From contig CM019831.1 of NCBI GenBank assembly GCA_009763385.1, positions 84,851,845 to 84,915,844 of the forward strand: a DNA stretch of 64,000 nucleotides. Reading direction: 5' to 3'. The translations under genes and the position numbers were made by a program. This document shows, piece by piece, positions 10,500 through 19,870 of this stretch (positions are counted from its first letter, which is position 1; the number at the start of each line of letters is the position of its first letter). This stretch comes from Coix lacryma-jobi var. lacryma-jobi. Taxonomy: Eukaryota > Streptophyta > Magnoliopsida > Poales > Poaceae. The notes beneath the pieces are model-generated. The model saw only the letters and a program-made list of their open reading frames with translations. It did no database searches and was not told the DNA's origin.

Positions 10500-12650
10500 T
10501 GAAAGGACCGAATCAGCCTAGAGGGGGGGTGAATAGGTGATTTTTGACTATCTGAAACTTCACAAACTATAAGATGTAGTTAGATAGCAACCGGAGAGGC
10601 CGGTTTGTTTGGGTAGGTACTACCGGGTGTGAAACACCGGTACTACCAACACAAACAAACGGCACAACCGGGATCCTAAAAGAAACTACAAATCCGATGA
10701 AAGTAAGCTATGAAGATAAAACGAGTTTCTAGCCAACTTTCCGAAGAATAATTTATGGTAAAACTACTCTCACGAAACCTTGGTTGCTCCCCTTGATGTA
10801 GATCGAGCCTTCCCAACCTAAGAACGAGATAGGGATAGGAAGAACACGAAGAACACAATAACAAGAGAAGTAGAGAAAATAGGGACAACAACAACAAGCA
10901 CACGGGACACAAGATTTATCCCGAGGTTCGGCCAATCCACTAAGGAGTGCCTACTTCCTCGTTGTTGAGGTGACCACAAAGGTCGGAGTCTATTTCACCT
11001 CCTCGCCTCACTCAAGCAACCACAAAGGCTACGAGAGTATCTCTACTAGAAATCTCAGGGTAATACAAACGCTTCGGGGAGCCCTCACAAGTAAATCAAT
11101 ACGGGCTACCACGAAGAACACCTAACCGGCTAGAGCTCAAAGAGCTCAAGAGTAAAAGACACAAAACAAGCTGGCAAGATGGAAACCAAGTGCTCAAGTC
11201 GAAGATTGATGCTTCCCACTCTCGAATCTCACTTCCCTAGCTCAAATCTCGCAGGGGAATGAATCTAGGAGCAAAGGGGGAGAGAGAGGGGTGAGTCAAT
11301 GCTTGGAGAGTGTTTGTCTCGAGTTAGGTCAGCAATAAGTGTATCGTGTAAGTCCGTGACCGTGAAAAGTGAAGAGGGGAGGCATTTATACTCCCTCAGT
11401 CCCGAGGCTGGTCGGTACCACCGACCACCCATGGTCGGTACCACCGACCATGTCACAACGGTCGCATACACCCAGATCTGGTCAAACTGACAAGCACCGG
11501 GCCAAGGTCGGAACCACCGAGGCCGGTGGTACCGAGGTAATGGCGGTACCACCGCCAGGCCATAACAAGCTCGAACAGAGAGCAACTCAGTTAGGGACTC
11601 GGTCCCTCGGAAACTACCGCCCGAGGGTCGGTACCTCCGAGGTCGGTGGTACCGAGGTAATGGCGGTACCACCGCCAAGTCAAAGGCTAGTCAGTCCAGA
11701 GAGCCCTGAAAAACTTTCAACCACCGAACCTGGGTCGGTGCTTCCGAGGCCGGTGGTACCGAGGTTATGGCGGTACCACCGCCAAGTCATATTCAACACA
11801 ACACAGAGAGCCTCACAAAGCCAAGTTACCACTGACCTCCGTCGGTACCTCCGATCCCGGTGGTACCGAGGTTATGGCGGTACCACCGCCAGGCCTTTTT
11901 CAATTCTACACAGGGAGCTCTACAAACTTGGTTACCACCGGCCTTGCGTCGGTAGCACCGGGGGCGGTACTACCGAAGTAATGGCGGTACTACCGCCAGG
12001 CCAAAAAACAGCGCGAACAGAGAGCCTTGCAAAATTGGAAACTACCGGCCATGGGTCGGTAGCACCGCGGGCGGTACTACCGAGGTAATGGCGGTACCAC
12101 CGCTAGGTCAAAAACAACTCTATCCAGAGAGGGTTGCAAACCAGGTTACTACCGACCTTGCGTCGGTACCACCGCGAGCGGTAGTACCGAGGTTATGGCG
12201 GTACTACCGCCAGGTCATTTTTTGACCAACACAGAGAGGGTGTTTGAGCGCTGCGCAGAGAAGCCGTGGTCGGTACCACCGACCACCCATGGTCGGTACC
12301 ACCGACCATATGAAATTACCCTCTACGTGTTCGTGATTGTGCGGTGTCTCTCAAGCGAACTAAGGTTAGTCGATTTGAGCACTTTTCTCCACATCTAGCC
12401 AACTTACTTTGTGACCCTCTTCATAGTCCGGCTTACCTATAACTCAAGTTTAAAATTGAAATTTTAAACTACCACTTGAGCTAGGCATCTTTATGTCCAA
12501 AAATATCCTACGTGCTTTGTTCACGAGATTTCAACGTTTCAAATCTTTCAAAGGACTAACACCTGCATACATGCTTTTATAAACTGGTTAGTCCCTAATT
12601 TGATTGTCATTAATTAGCCAAAACCCACATTGGGGGCGAATGCACTTTCA
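10500..12650 (-). repeat. 5' LTR of the SIRE-like fragment
   Basis: On the minus strand it begins TGAAAGTGCATTCGCCCCC and ends GGTCCTTTCA, giving TG...CA ends and 2151 bp. The end resembles the GGTCCTTCA end of the other SIRE-type LTRs here. It holds the 107-bp tandem array at about 11400-12310. Confidence 0.85.
11400..12310. repeat. Tandem array of about 107 bp in the SIRE-like LTR
   Basis: The core ATGGCGGTAC occurs at 11541, 11661, 11768, 11875, 11982, 12089 and 12196, so the period is 120 then 107 five times. Each unit holds short palindromes of the type GGCGGTACCACCGCC and a diverged spacer. The outer flanks carry GGTCGGTACCACCGACC. Confidence 0.9.
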
Positions 12651-12963
12651 ATTATCTTTGGTAGTATTTTAGATTATCTTCGTGTAATATTTATTTGGGA
12701 TTTCATGATTTCCTGAACCATAACAATGAATGCACTGTTCGTGCTCTTATATCATTGAATTGACAGTTTATAGTATATTATCATTTGTTTTTAAATCTAA
12801 AATCATATAGAAATGATGTATATAATTTCCTGAACAAAAAAACCAAATTTTATAAATTTTGTCCGAATTTTTTTTTGTATCACCGATAAATTTCCGATAT
12901 ATCCGATATTCCTGTTTATCGGTGACCATCGAGATTTTAAAAATACCGGTAGAAAAAACCTTG
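12651..12963 (+). other. hAT 3' terminal region
   Basis: AT-rich non-coding sequence with GATATATCCGATATTCC subterminal motifs and the right inverted terminus ending CCTTG. Confidence 0.7.
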
Positions 12964-12971
12964 GTATCTGG
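12964..12971. repeat. 8-bp target site duplication of the hAT element, right copy
   Basis: GTATCTGG directly after the right terminus CCTTG, identical to 5512-5519. Confidence 0.9.
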
Positions 12972-13378
12972 AGATGTTTCCTATTGGGATAAGACATGCC
13001 CCCTCTATATATATGAGAGGATCATGGCCGAATAAGGCATCCAACCCTAGTCGATCAAAACCAATCTACTATCCCTTTTACCTTTTTCCTCTCTCTACTT
13101 TTGCTGTTCGGCGTGTCTCTCGGCGAGGCTCGACGGCGTTCTAGGCGGCCTTGCTGGTCCTAGAACAACCTCTACGTGCTTCTCCCCGACGGGTCTTCCC
13201 GGGAGGAGTTCTAGAGTTATCAACACAGGGATCTAAAACACTAAATCGGCTTAGACCGTTCTCTAGATCGGTTTTCGTCGACTTAGCCAGGGTCCTTTGC
13301 TGTCTCAGGTTGATCCGCAACCTCTTCGGGCGTTCTAGCCCTGCTGGTGTGTGATTCGGATCACTTCTGACGTCAACA
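12972..13378 (+). repeat. Tat 3' LTR, second part (end of U3, R, U5)
   Basis: Continues the LTR after the hAT insertion and ends in GTCAACA, the inverted copy of the TGTTGAC start. It carries a TATA box and a T/C-rich leader. Confidence 0.85.
13005..13013 (+). promoter_or_regulatory. TATA box of the Tat LTR
   Basis: TATATATAT lies in a C/T-rich context about 365 bp before the LTR end, as expected of an LTR core promoter. The hAT insertion lies just upstream, so it separates this promoter from most of its U3. Confidence 0.6.
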
Positions 13379-13612
13379 CAAGTGCTTGACGAAAAAGAAA
13401 GGATAACTCGTGCAAAAATAGTGAAGCAATACAAGGTATCTTGGAGTGAGCAAGATGACCGGGATGCCACATGGGAAATGGGAGACTATTTAAGAGAAGT
13501 GTACCCACACTTTTATAAGAAATGGTTAGTAACTCAAATCTCGGGACGAGATTCTTTTGAGGGGAGGGCTGTAACACCTTTGGTGTTAAGCAACCCTAAA
13601 TGCATAACTTGA
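13379..13612 (+). pseudogene. End of pol with chromodomain, Tekay-like chromovirus A
   Basis: The frame reads VLDEKERITRAKIVKQYKVS, then ATWEMGDYLREVYPHFY, a plant chromovirus chromodomain (aromatic W and Y positions and the acidic ATWE turn are visible). This domain sits at the integrase C terminus and is thought to guide insertion through chromatin marks. ISGRDSFEGR and TPLVL are read through the LTR start, as in relatives. Only this C-terminal piece is present because the Tat element split the gene at 13378/13379. Confidence 0.85.
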
Positions 13613-16319
13613 CATCTCATGAGCATAAAGCATTCTCATATGTTTCCCTCTTTTATGTAAAGTGTCATTTCATGTGATAATGTTACTAAGCATACTATGG
13701 TATGATGCTTGTTTGGCTTGCTTGTGAAGTGGTTTGGGTTTCTTTGTTTGACTAACATAGACCTCCATGATAGAAGCTTTGTATGGATGAGTGCCCTAAA
13801 CCAAAACTGTGTAGAATTTAGAGTAGAACAAAAGTTGTTTTGGGTCAACTCATGAAAATGAGTCTAACATAGTGTGTTGAGGCGCACAAGGCAGAATTGG
13901 ATGAGTTAGACTTGGAAAATTTTCCTAAGTCCTATAGGTGTCAAAACAGTTTCGTCTAGGGATGTTTGGAGCTTTCTCGAGCAAAACCTAGGCCGAACCA
14001 GTGCATGATCCTATAAGCAAAGTTGTAGTTGGCACATAGCTCTACTCAATGGAGCAAGTGGTTTAGCTTTTCACCGAACGGATTAGGAGATAATCGCACC
14101 CAAAGTTCAACTGTCAGTCGGCTAATGGCCGACTGAATTGGCCGATTCAGCCGAGCGCGCGCGGCGTAGTGGCCGACCGTGTCACGCATCGTCCGCCGCA
14201 TGGCGCACGACGGCCGGCCGGGCAGGCAACGCGCGTGGCGTGGCAAGTATAAGGTCCGCCCGCATGCACTTGCCCTGCCAGAACCGCTCCACCCCCTCTG
14301 CCTTGCCTCCTTGCTCTCGCCGGTGCTCAGGCGGAAAGGGGATAAAACCGAGCGCTCGCCGGCGTTCGCCGTCATCCCGCCGCACCACCGCCAGCCCAGG
14401 CACCCAGCCGGCTTCGCCGTGAGCCCGCGCACCTTTTGCCGTCGTTAGCACTCCGTAGAAAGCCCTAGGTGAGCCCTGGGATGAGCTCCCTCCGTGGCCG
14501 CCATGACCAGCGAGCTCGGTCCGCCATGGTCGACCTCCTTCCCGTGGGTTTCGTGTCGTCCTAGCTCGCGTTCGTAGGTCTGCAGAGTCCGTGGACGGAG
14601 TAGGGGGAGTTGGTTTAGCCGATTAGGGTTTGGTGACCGCGGTACGCCACCGCCCGCCGCTCACCATGGTCGCCGTGGATGGCATGGCCGTGGACTCGGG
14701 TGTTTGGAGTAGGAGCCCTAGCTTCCGAGCCTCGGGTTAGGCTTGTGGAGGTCGCCGGAGTAGAAACCGGGAGATGGTTGGCCTCGGAGTGGCCAGAGTC
14801 GGCCGGCGTAGTGAAGCCGCGGCACCGTGTCCGCCATTTTCAATGGTGAGCTTCGACCGTTGCAATGTCGGGCCGGTGAGTAGCACCAATTAATGCGGGA
14901 AGGTGAGAGGAGTCCGAGTGTGGCGATGGTTTCGCCGGAGAGGTCGCCGTCGGCGAGCTCCGGCGAGGTCAACGTTTCCCCTACTTCGGTGTGGGTGATA
15001 GGTGGGGATGAGTTGACCGAAGGGGCCCAGTGGTCAGCCGCGTGGATGCAGTGGCGCTGGGTACCTGTAGCAGTTAGGGTTTAGGTGTTTTGGTTTAATG
15101 TTTTTCAGAAAATATGTTAATATTTGTTTAATTCATATCTGGTGTTGCATTAGTCCAAATGAGGTGAACTAAATTTTGTTAGGTTTGTCTTAATGAGATC
15201 TATCTAGGAAAAATATGATATGCCCAGTTTGTGATAATTTTATATGCAGTTACAATTAAATTATGTTTATGATGATATCTTGTTAAATGCATGATAAATT
15301 GTATATTGCTCAGAAAAATATGATTCTTATTTTGTTAAGTTTGTGTTGATGAATAGTATCTAGAAAAAATATAATATGGATATGTTCTGTGAGGAATGTG
15401 GGCAGTAGGAATTAAAATGATTAAATGGTGTTTTCTTGTATGATTTTTATTAAATAGAATATAAATGATATGAGCTTGGTAATTTTTATAGACTGCTCTT
15501 GTACTAAGAAGTTCAGTAGAAAAATGTGAAATTTGTTGTTTGACATTTTTTGCTAGGATGTGTAGTTCAAAGCACTTTTTCACCATGATGTTTATCTTTT
15601 TCATAGAGAGTAGAGTTTAAGTCCAAATATCTTGAAATTTGGACAGTGGGCTGAATTACATGTTATTAACGTACAGTAATTTTTGTAGATTTTTCTGAAA
15701 TTGTTACCTCATAGTTGTTGTTATAGGTTTGAATAAATGGTTAAGTGAAGTGGTTATGTGAAATACTTAAAAGGAGTTGTACTTGAGGGCTAAATGGGTT
15801 ATTAAATGGTAAATAATAGCGAGGTAGTTAATGGGTAACCGGATGATGTTGACTACCTTGTTGAAGAAAATGAAATAGATGACATGTGTTTATCTCCTGA
15901 ATATTCTTACTCCATGTTTTATCGAAAATGCATTCCATGTGCATTCATCATATTCATACATATTGTGTATCATATAGGATCGGTAGAGGAGACCCCGAAC
16001 CCGCAGCCGCAGGAGGAACCGAGTTCGGAGGAGACCCCGATCGAGATGACCGAAGGAGGAGACGTCGAAGACTTGCCTGAGTGCCAAGATCACCGACCCT
16101 CCGACTTTGAGAGAGGCAAGCCCCGGAGCATCTAACTCCCTACGGTTTGCAAATTTATTCAAATAAACCTCATGTATGTTGCATTAAGTTTATAGGAGTT
16201 GAATGCTACCATTGTTGCATTATTTACTTATCCTTGTCCACCGCAATTAATATCTTGATATCCCTGTTTAAGTCTAGGTGCGAATATGCTTAGCCTGCTT
16301 AGACCGGTAAAAGTCGGGT
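13570..16319 (+). repeat. Tekay-like LTR A, first part
   Basis: Starts TGTAACACC. The first 650 bp match the LTR at 55267 closely (shared GTGTCATTTCATGTG, GTGTAGAATTTAGAGTAGAA and the GGCCGACCG block). A C/G-rich stretch at 14150-15060 looks like the promoter, R and leader region, with a TATA-like GTATAAGG near 14247. The ORFs there on both strands are composition effects. A short acidic ORF is at 15979-16134. The LTR is cut by a copia element at 16320. Confidence 0.8.
15979..16134 (+). other. Acidic exon-like ORF inside Tekay-like LTR A
   Basis: After an AG acceptor-like CATATAG, about 50 codons rich in Glu, Asp and Pro read EETPNPQPQEEPSSEETP and end at TAA after GKPRSI. A similar acidic stretch follows TTTTCAG in Tekay-like LTR C at 62161. 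I do not recognise a family; whether it is translated is unknown. Confidence 0.4.
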
Positions 16320-18276
16320 TGAAGGACCGAAAGTGCTACCAGAAAGCGACCAGAGGGGGGGGGTTGAATGGGAGCTTCAAATTTTCCTTTCGGAAACTTG
16401 TCGCCACTGTCCCGAGAAACACCCCAAGAGCAAACCTAGAGCTCGCATGTGTCCATGACCCTAGAGATAGGGTGGATGCTTCGAAGAAGCACAGCGAGAC
16501 ACTATACGACTCTAGAAACCCAATCGCAAAAGCCGGAAATCAAAACCGACAACGAACGAACGAACCACGGACGAAACTACGTAGACTCAGCAGCATCGGA
16601 TGCTGGCAGCGTCCGATGACAAAGCATCGGACGCGTCCGATGCAAACAGGACACTTCTGGAACCTTACTGGACCAGCATCGGACACTGCTACAGTGCAAC
16701 CCTAGCGTCCGATGCCTGACCCCCGGCGCGTCCGATGGCAACGGACGCTCCGATGGTCAGCGTCTGATGCTCCTTAAAGAGCACTGTTAGATGACACGTG
16801 GCACCGAACGCTCCGATGATTTGAGCTCAGCGTCCGATGCTCACGAACTCAGCGTACGATGGTCCCGAAACAGCACAGTTCTTCTGCGAAATCCACTCGA
16901 TCTCCTCTGAATCAAAAGCACTATGGCTTAGACTTGGAATGAGGAGTCTCAAGGAGGTTAGTGAGCTATCCCATGGGAATCATGGCTCGCATCTAACTCC
17001 AAATCGATGGATTGGAAGAAATTGGGACTAAAGGAGCAAAACCGATCCAAAACGAAAATCAACCGATCTACTAGGTCGTGAGGTTAGAGATAAATTCCTT
17101 CGGTGGAAAGAAGTGCCTCACGATCTAGAACAACTCAGTTCAAACGGATTTGCAAAAGACACACCGAGTAGAGAGATCGATCAACGGGAAAAACATGGAG
17201 AAAAGCAACCCGCGAAGAACACAAGCAAAACGCGAATCACAACCACGAATTTGCAACCGTGTGGCAACCACATGCTACAATAGTGAGATTACGGTCTCAC
17301 TTCCTCAAAAATCTAACGGGCACAGAGGTATTGTTCTCTTCTCTGTGGATCTCACTTTGCTACAGCAGGGAATGGGAGAGCAGGAAACCCTAGAAAGCAA
17401 AGAGCAAATGACTGAGATGGATGGGGAGGTGGGTGTCTCCCCTTACTTATCCTAATTCTAACTATTCCTAATTCCCACTCTACCCCTAACTACTTACAGA
17501 GCGAACCAGCTAAACCCTAAGGTTATTCTGGACCAACTCGTGGTAGGTAGCGATCCGACGGCCACGCCCGCACAATAGGTAGCGTTGCCTCGACGCAACC
17601 TCACCGATTGCCGCCACGCGCCGCCACCGCTCTGCGTCCTTTTCACGGACTCCGCCCCCGATTTTGTGGCCCAAACCGGGAAACCAGCCTTCACAGCCAA
17701 CCCCCGGTTTTGAGACCCAAACCGGGAAACCAGCCTCCAAGTCCATCTCCTGGTTTTGAGGCCGAAACCAGGAAACCCGCCAGCGCCCAGGTTTTGAGGC
17801 CCAAACCTGGAAACCGTCCTCAGCCCGAGTTTTGTGGCCCAAACTCAGAAACCCGCAGCACGCCCAGGTTTTGTGGCCCAAACCTGGAAACCGTCCACCC
17901 GATGGTTTTTCTAGAGCTCTACCACCAAACTGAAGCTATAGAGGGGATGCACCGCCCGTGCACCCCGTGCACCGACACGTGTCCCCAGGTCCTCGACCCG
18001 AGCAACACCATGTCCCGCAAGTCTTCGCTAGTCGCTGTCCCAGGCTGCCAGCCACCACAGCTGATCCTCAGGCCACCGGTCCCTCAGTCCAAGCCTCACG
18101 TCCGCCCTTCACCGCTCCCGGTCCGTCGGCACGGCACGTCTCTACTAGACCTTCACCTTGCCCTCGATCACTGTCTCCGTGCTCGACACCTGCACAACAC
18201 AAGCCAAAGAACCTGCGATCAAACCCGTTGACAATCACTCATCACTCGAGACATGACATACACCCATGTATCCGCA
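16320..18276 (-). repeat. 3' LTR of the SIRE-like element
   Basis: On the minus strand TGCGGATACATGGG to GGTCCTTCA, 1957 bp. It contains the GCGTCCGATG palindrome array (about 16590-16870) and the hairpin array (17703-17887). Apparent ORFs on both strands are array artefacts. Confidence 0.92.
17703..17887. repeat. Hairpin array in the SIRE-like 3' LTR
   Basis: Five units at 17703, 17749, 17787, 17825 and 17864. Each is a 5-base arm, a TTTTG...GGCCCAAA loop and a matching arm. Arms are CCCGG/CCGGG, CCTGG/CCAGG, CCAGG/CCTGG, CCGAG/CTCAG (one mismatch) and CCAGG/CCTGG. Confidence 0.85.
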
Positions 18277-18290
18277 ATCTCCCCCTTGAT
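18277..18290 (-). promoter_or_regulatory. Polypurine tract of the SIRE-like element
   Basis: On the minus strand CATCAAGGGGGAGAT sits directly against the 3' LTR start. Confidence 0.8.
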
Positions 18291-19870
18291 GAGTGCATTG
18301 TCAACTACACACACAAATCATGATGGAAAAAGAATGAAGGAAGGAAGGAGAGGAGAGAACTCGACCAAATGACCCAAAAGCATAGCAAAGCTGAAGAAGG
18401 TCAAGTGGAAAGAGCAAGACAACTTGGTCCCCAAAGACATGGGCAACGGCTCGACGCAACCAAGCAAAGCAAAGCTAGCCCTCAAGAAGAGGTAGAATAG
18501 GCTCAACACCGCTTGCAGATACCAATTGAAAAATCAAAGCAAAATGCTAGTCCCTCAAGACAGAGGCACAGAGGCTCAACACAACTAGCAGAAGGCTTGA
18601 CATCAACTAAAAAGCCTGAAACCAACTGAAGCAAAGATGCGACTGCTAGTCCCTCAAGATAGAGATAAAGGCTCAACACAACTAGCAAAGCGCTTCGAAC
18701 CAATTGGAAATTTCAAAAAATTTATCACGAGCAAACTCCCCCTTGCATGGTGCACACAACCGATTCCTCTCCCCTTAGTTGAACATGGGAGGCATGATTT
18801 GTCCAAATTCTCCCCCTTAGTTGAAAATACACCATCAAGTGAAAATGCAACAATAAGTCCCAAGCAAGGTCTCCCCTTGGGAAAATGCACCATCAAATAT
18901 GCCAACAAGAGAAGTTCTCCCCCTTCCAAAATGCATATGAGTTATAGTGCAAGTTAGCAGCTTCAGGAATATAGTCAAGAAAATGCAAAGATGTTCTAAA
19001 CAGTATAGCGCCAACGACTCACTGGAAAGCATACAAGCTAGCAAGGGCTCAAACTGATCACCAAATATGAATTATGAACATATGAGCAAAGTGAGCAGTT
19101 TTTAGCCAAAAAGGTATTCACCATCAAAATAGCACAAAACATGTATTGACAGGAAATCAGACAAGTGCTAAACATGTATACAAGGTGAACTACCCCTAGC
19201 ACAGTTCAATCATCATGCTATAGAGTGAAACAAAGTCTTGTGTATCCAAATTTAATCGGAGTTGCAGCGGTTAAGATTACACAAGTTCAAATTTCAGCAT
19301 GTGATTGCGAGAGGTTGAAAGCTTGTTATTGCCTAACTTTCCAACTGTGCGAAGCCTATGCAGAAGCAATCAGAAGCTTAAAGCAACAATTTCGGTCATA
19401 CACTACACAGCTCAAGTTTAACTCAAAGTGCAATGAGAAACAGTCTCGAAACTGTGATGTGTTGACAAGCAATCCCATCTCGATCTTTTCAATTCACTTA
19501 AAACTTGGTTCAGATTTTATTGACAGAATATGAACAGACCAAGCAAGTGACAGACTCAGAACTAGAGACATAGCAAGTTTTATGTTTGTTAAGCAGATTC
19601 ACCATTCAAAAAATAGCTCAGCTCACAACATGTATTAGTGATCAGAAAGAGCATAAGCTACTAGCATCAGCATATAGCATCGGAGCACACTAAACAGAGC
19701 ATACTTACATTTTAAAGATTATATGCATGAAGCTTAGAATGTAAAAGCGTATGCTGAAGCTCAGAATGTAAAAGCGTATGCTGAAATGCAAAAGAAAAAC
19801 AATGCAAACGAGAAAATAGTCAGTCTATGATACAAGATCCAAAATGTTTCCCCCATTTAAAAGGGGAAAC
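18291..19870 (-). other. 3' spacer of the SIRE-like element
   Basis: About 1.6 kb between RNase H and the polypurine tract. The minus strand has no frame longer than 91 codons, so no env-like gene is visible. It contains three imperfect direct repeats (about 18420-18700; shared GCTAGTCCCTCAAGA and GGCTCAACACAACTAGCA). A polypurine-like CTCCCCCTT also recurs at 18739, 18810 and 18916. Confidence 0.65.

Larger units (their letters stand above)
7886..12650 (-). mobile_element. SIRE/Maximus-like Ty1/copia fragment inside the hAT element
   Basis: On the minus strand there is a 5' LTR (12650 to 10500), a primer binding site, a full gag frame and the first part of the protease (SSWVLDSGCTNHMTG at about 7940-7890). 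The sequence then ends abruptly at hAT coding sequence. Integrase, reverse transcriptase, RNase H and the 3' LTR are missing. A long gag with a zinc knuckle and the approximately 2.15-kb LTR fit the SIRE/Maximus lineage. Confidence 0.85.
5520..12963 (+). mobile_element. hAT-superfamily DNA transposon, internally rearranged
   Basis: The left end reads CAAGGAAAAAAATCTCGG and the right end, as its complement, CAAGGTTTTTTCTACCGG, so the terminal inverted repeat is short and imperfect. The 8-bp duplication GTATCTGG (5512-5519 and 12964-12971) is perfect, and removing the element rejoins the Tat LTR. Both subterminal zones carry TTTCCGATATATC. Inside are a spliced BED-finger exon pair and a DUF659-like start, then a copia fragment and only about 310 bp of hAT 3' sequence. 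The catalytic and dimerisation domains are gone, so it is non-autonomous. Confidence 0.85.
1..13378 (+). mobile_element. Ty3/gypsy Tat-lineage LTR retrotransposon, 3' part
   Basis: The plus strand carries, in order, a gag-protease spacer, aspartic protease, reverse transcriptase, RNase H, a second (archaeal-type) RNase H, integrase, a polypurine tract and a 3' LTR. A second RNase H between the first RNase H and integrase is the hallmark of the Tat clade. The 5' LTR and most of gag lie to the left of the window. The 3' LTR starts TGTTGAC at 5144 and ends GTCAACA at 13378, with a hAT element inserted inside it. Sequence after 13378 resumes as a chromovirus pol, so this element was inserted into that one. 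Confidence 0.9.

Noticed and set aside
11369..12088. 239-codon ORF with repeated GGTEVMAVPPP-like peptide
   Set aside because: It is a reading of the 107-bp LTR array, antisense to the copia fragment.
14046..14451. Overlapping ORFs on both strands in C/G-rich DNA
   Set aside because: They lie in the Tekay-like LTR A, overlap each other, and show no domain. High G/C content lowers stop frequency.
17608..18231. 207-codon ORF, repeated at 27027-27650 and mirrored at 57747-58454
   Set aside because: It crosses the hairpin array of the SIRE-type LTR. The repeated peptide is a by-product of DNA units, and it is antisense to the element in the first two copies.
18291..19870. Env-like gene of a SIRE element
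   Set aside because: No minus-strand frame exceeds 91 codons and no signal peptide or membrane segment stands out.
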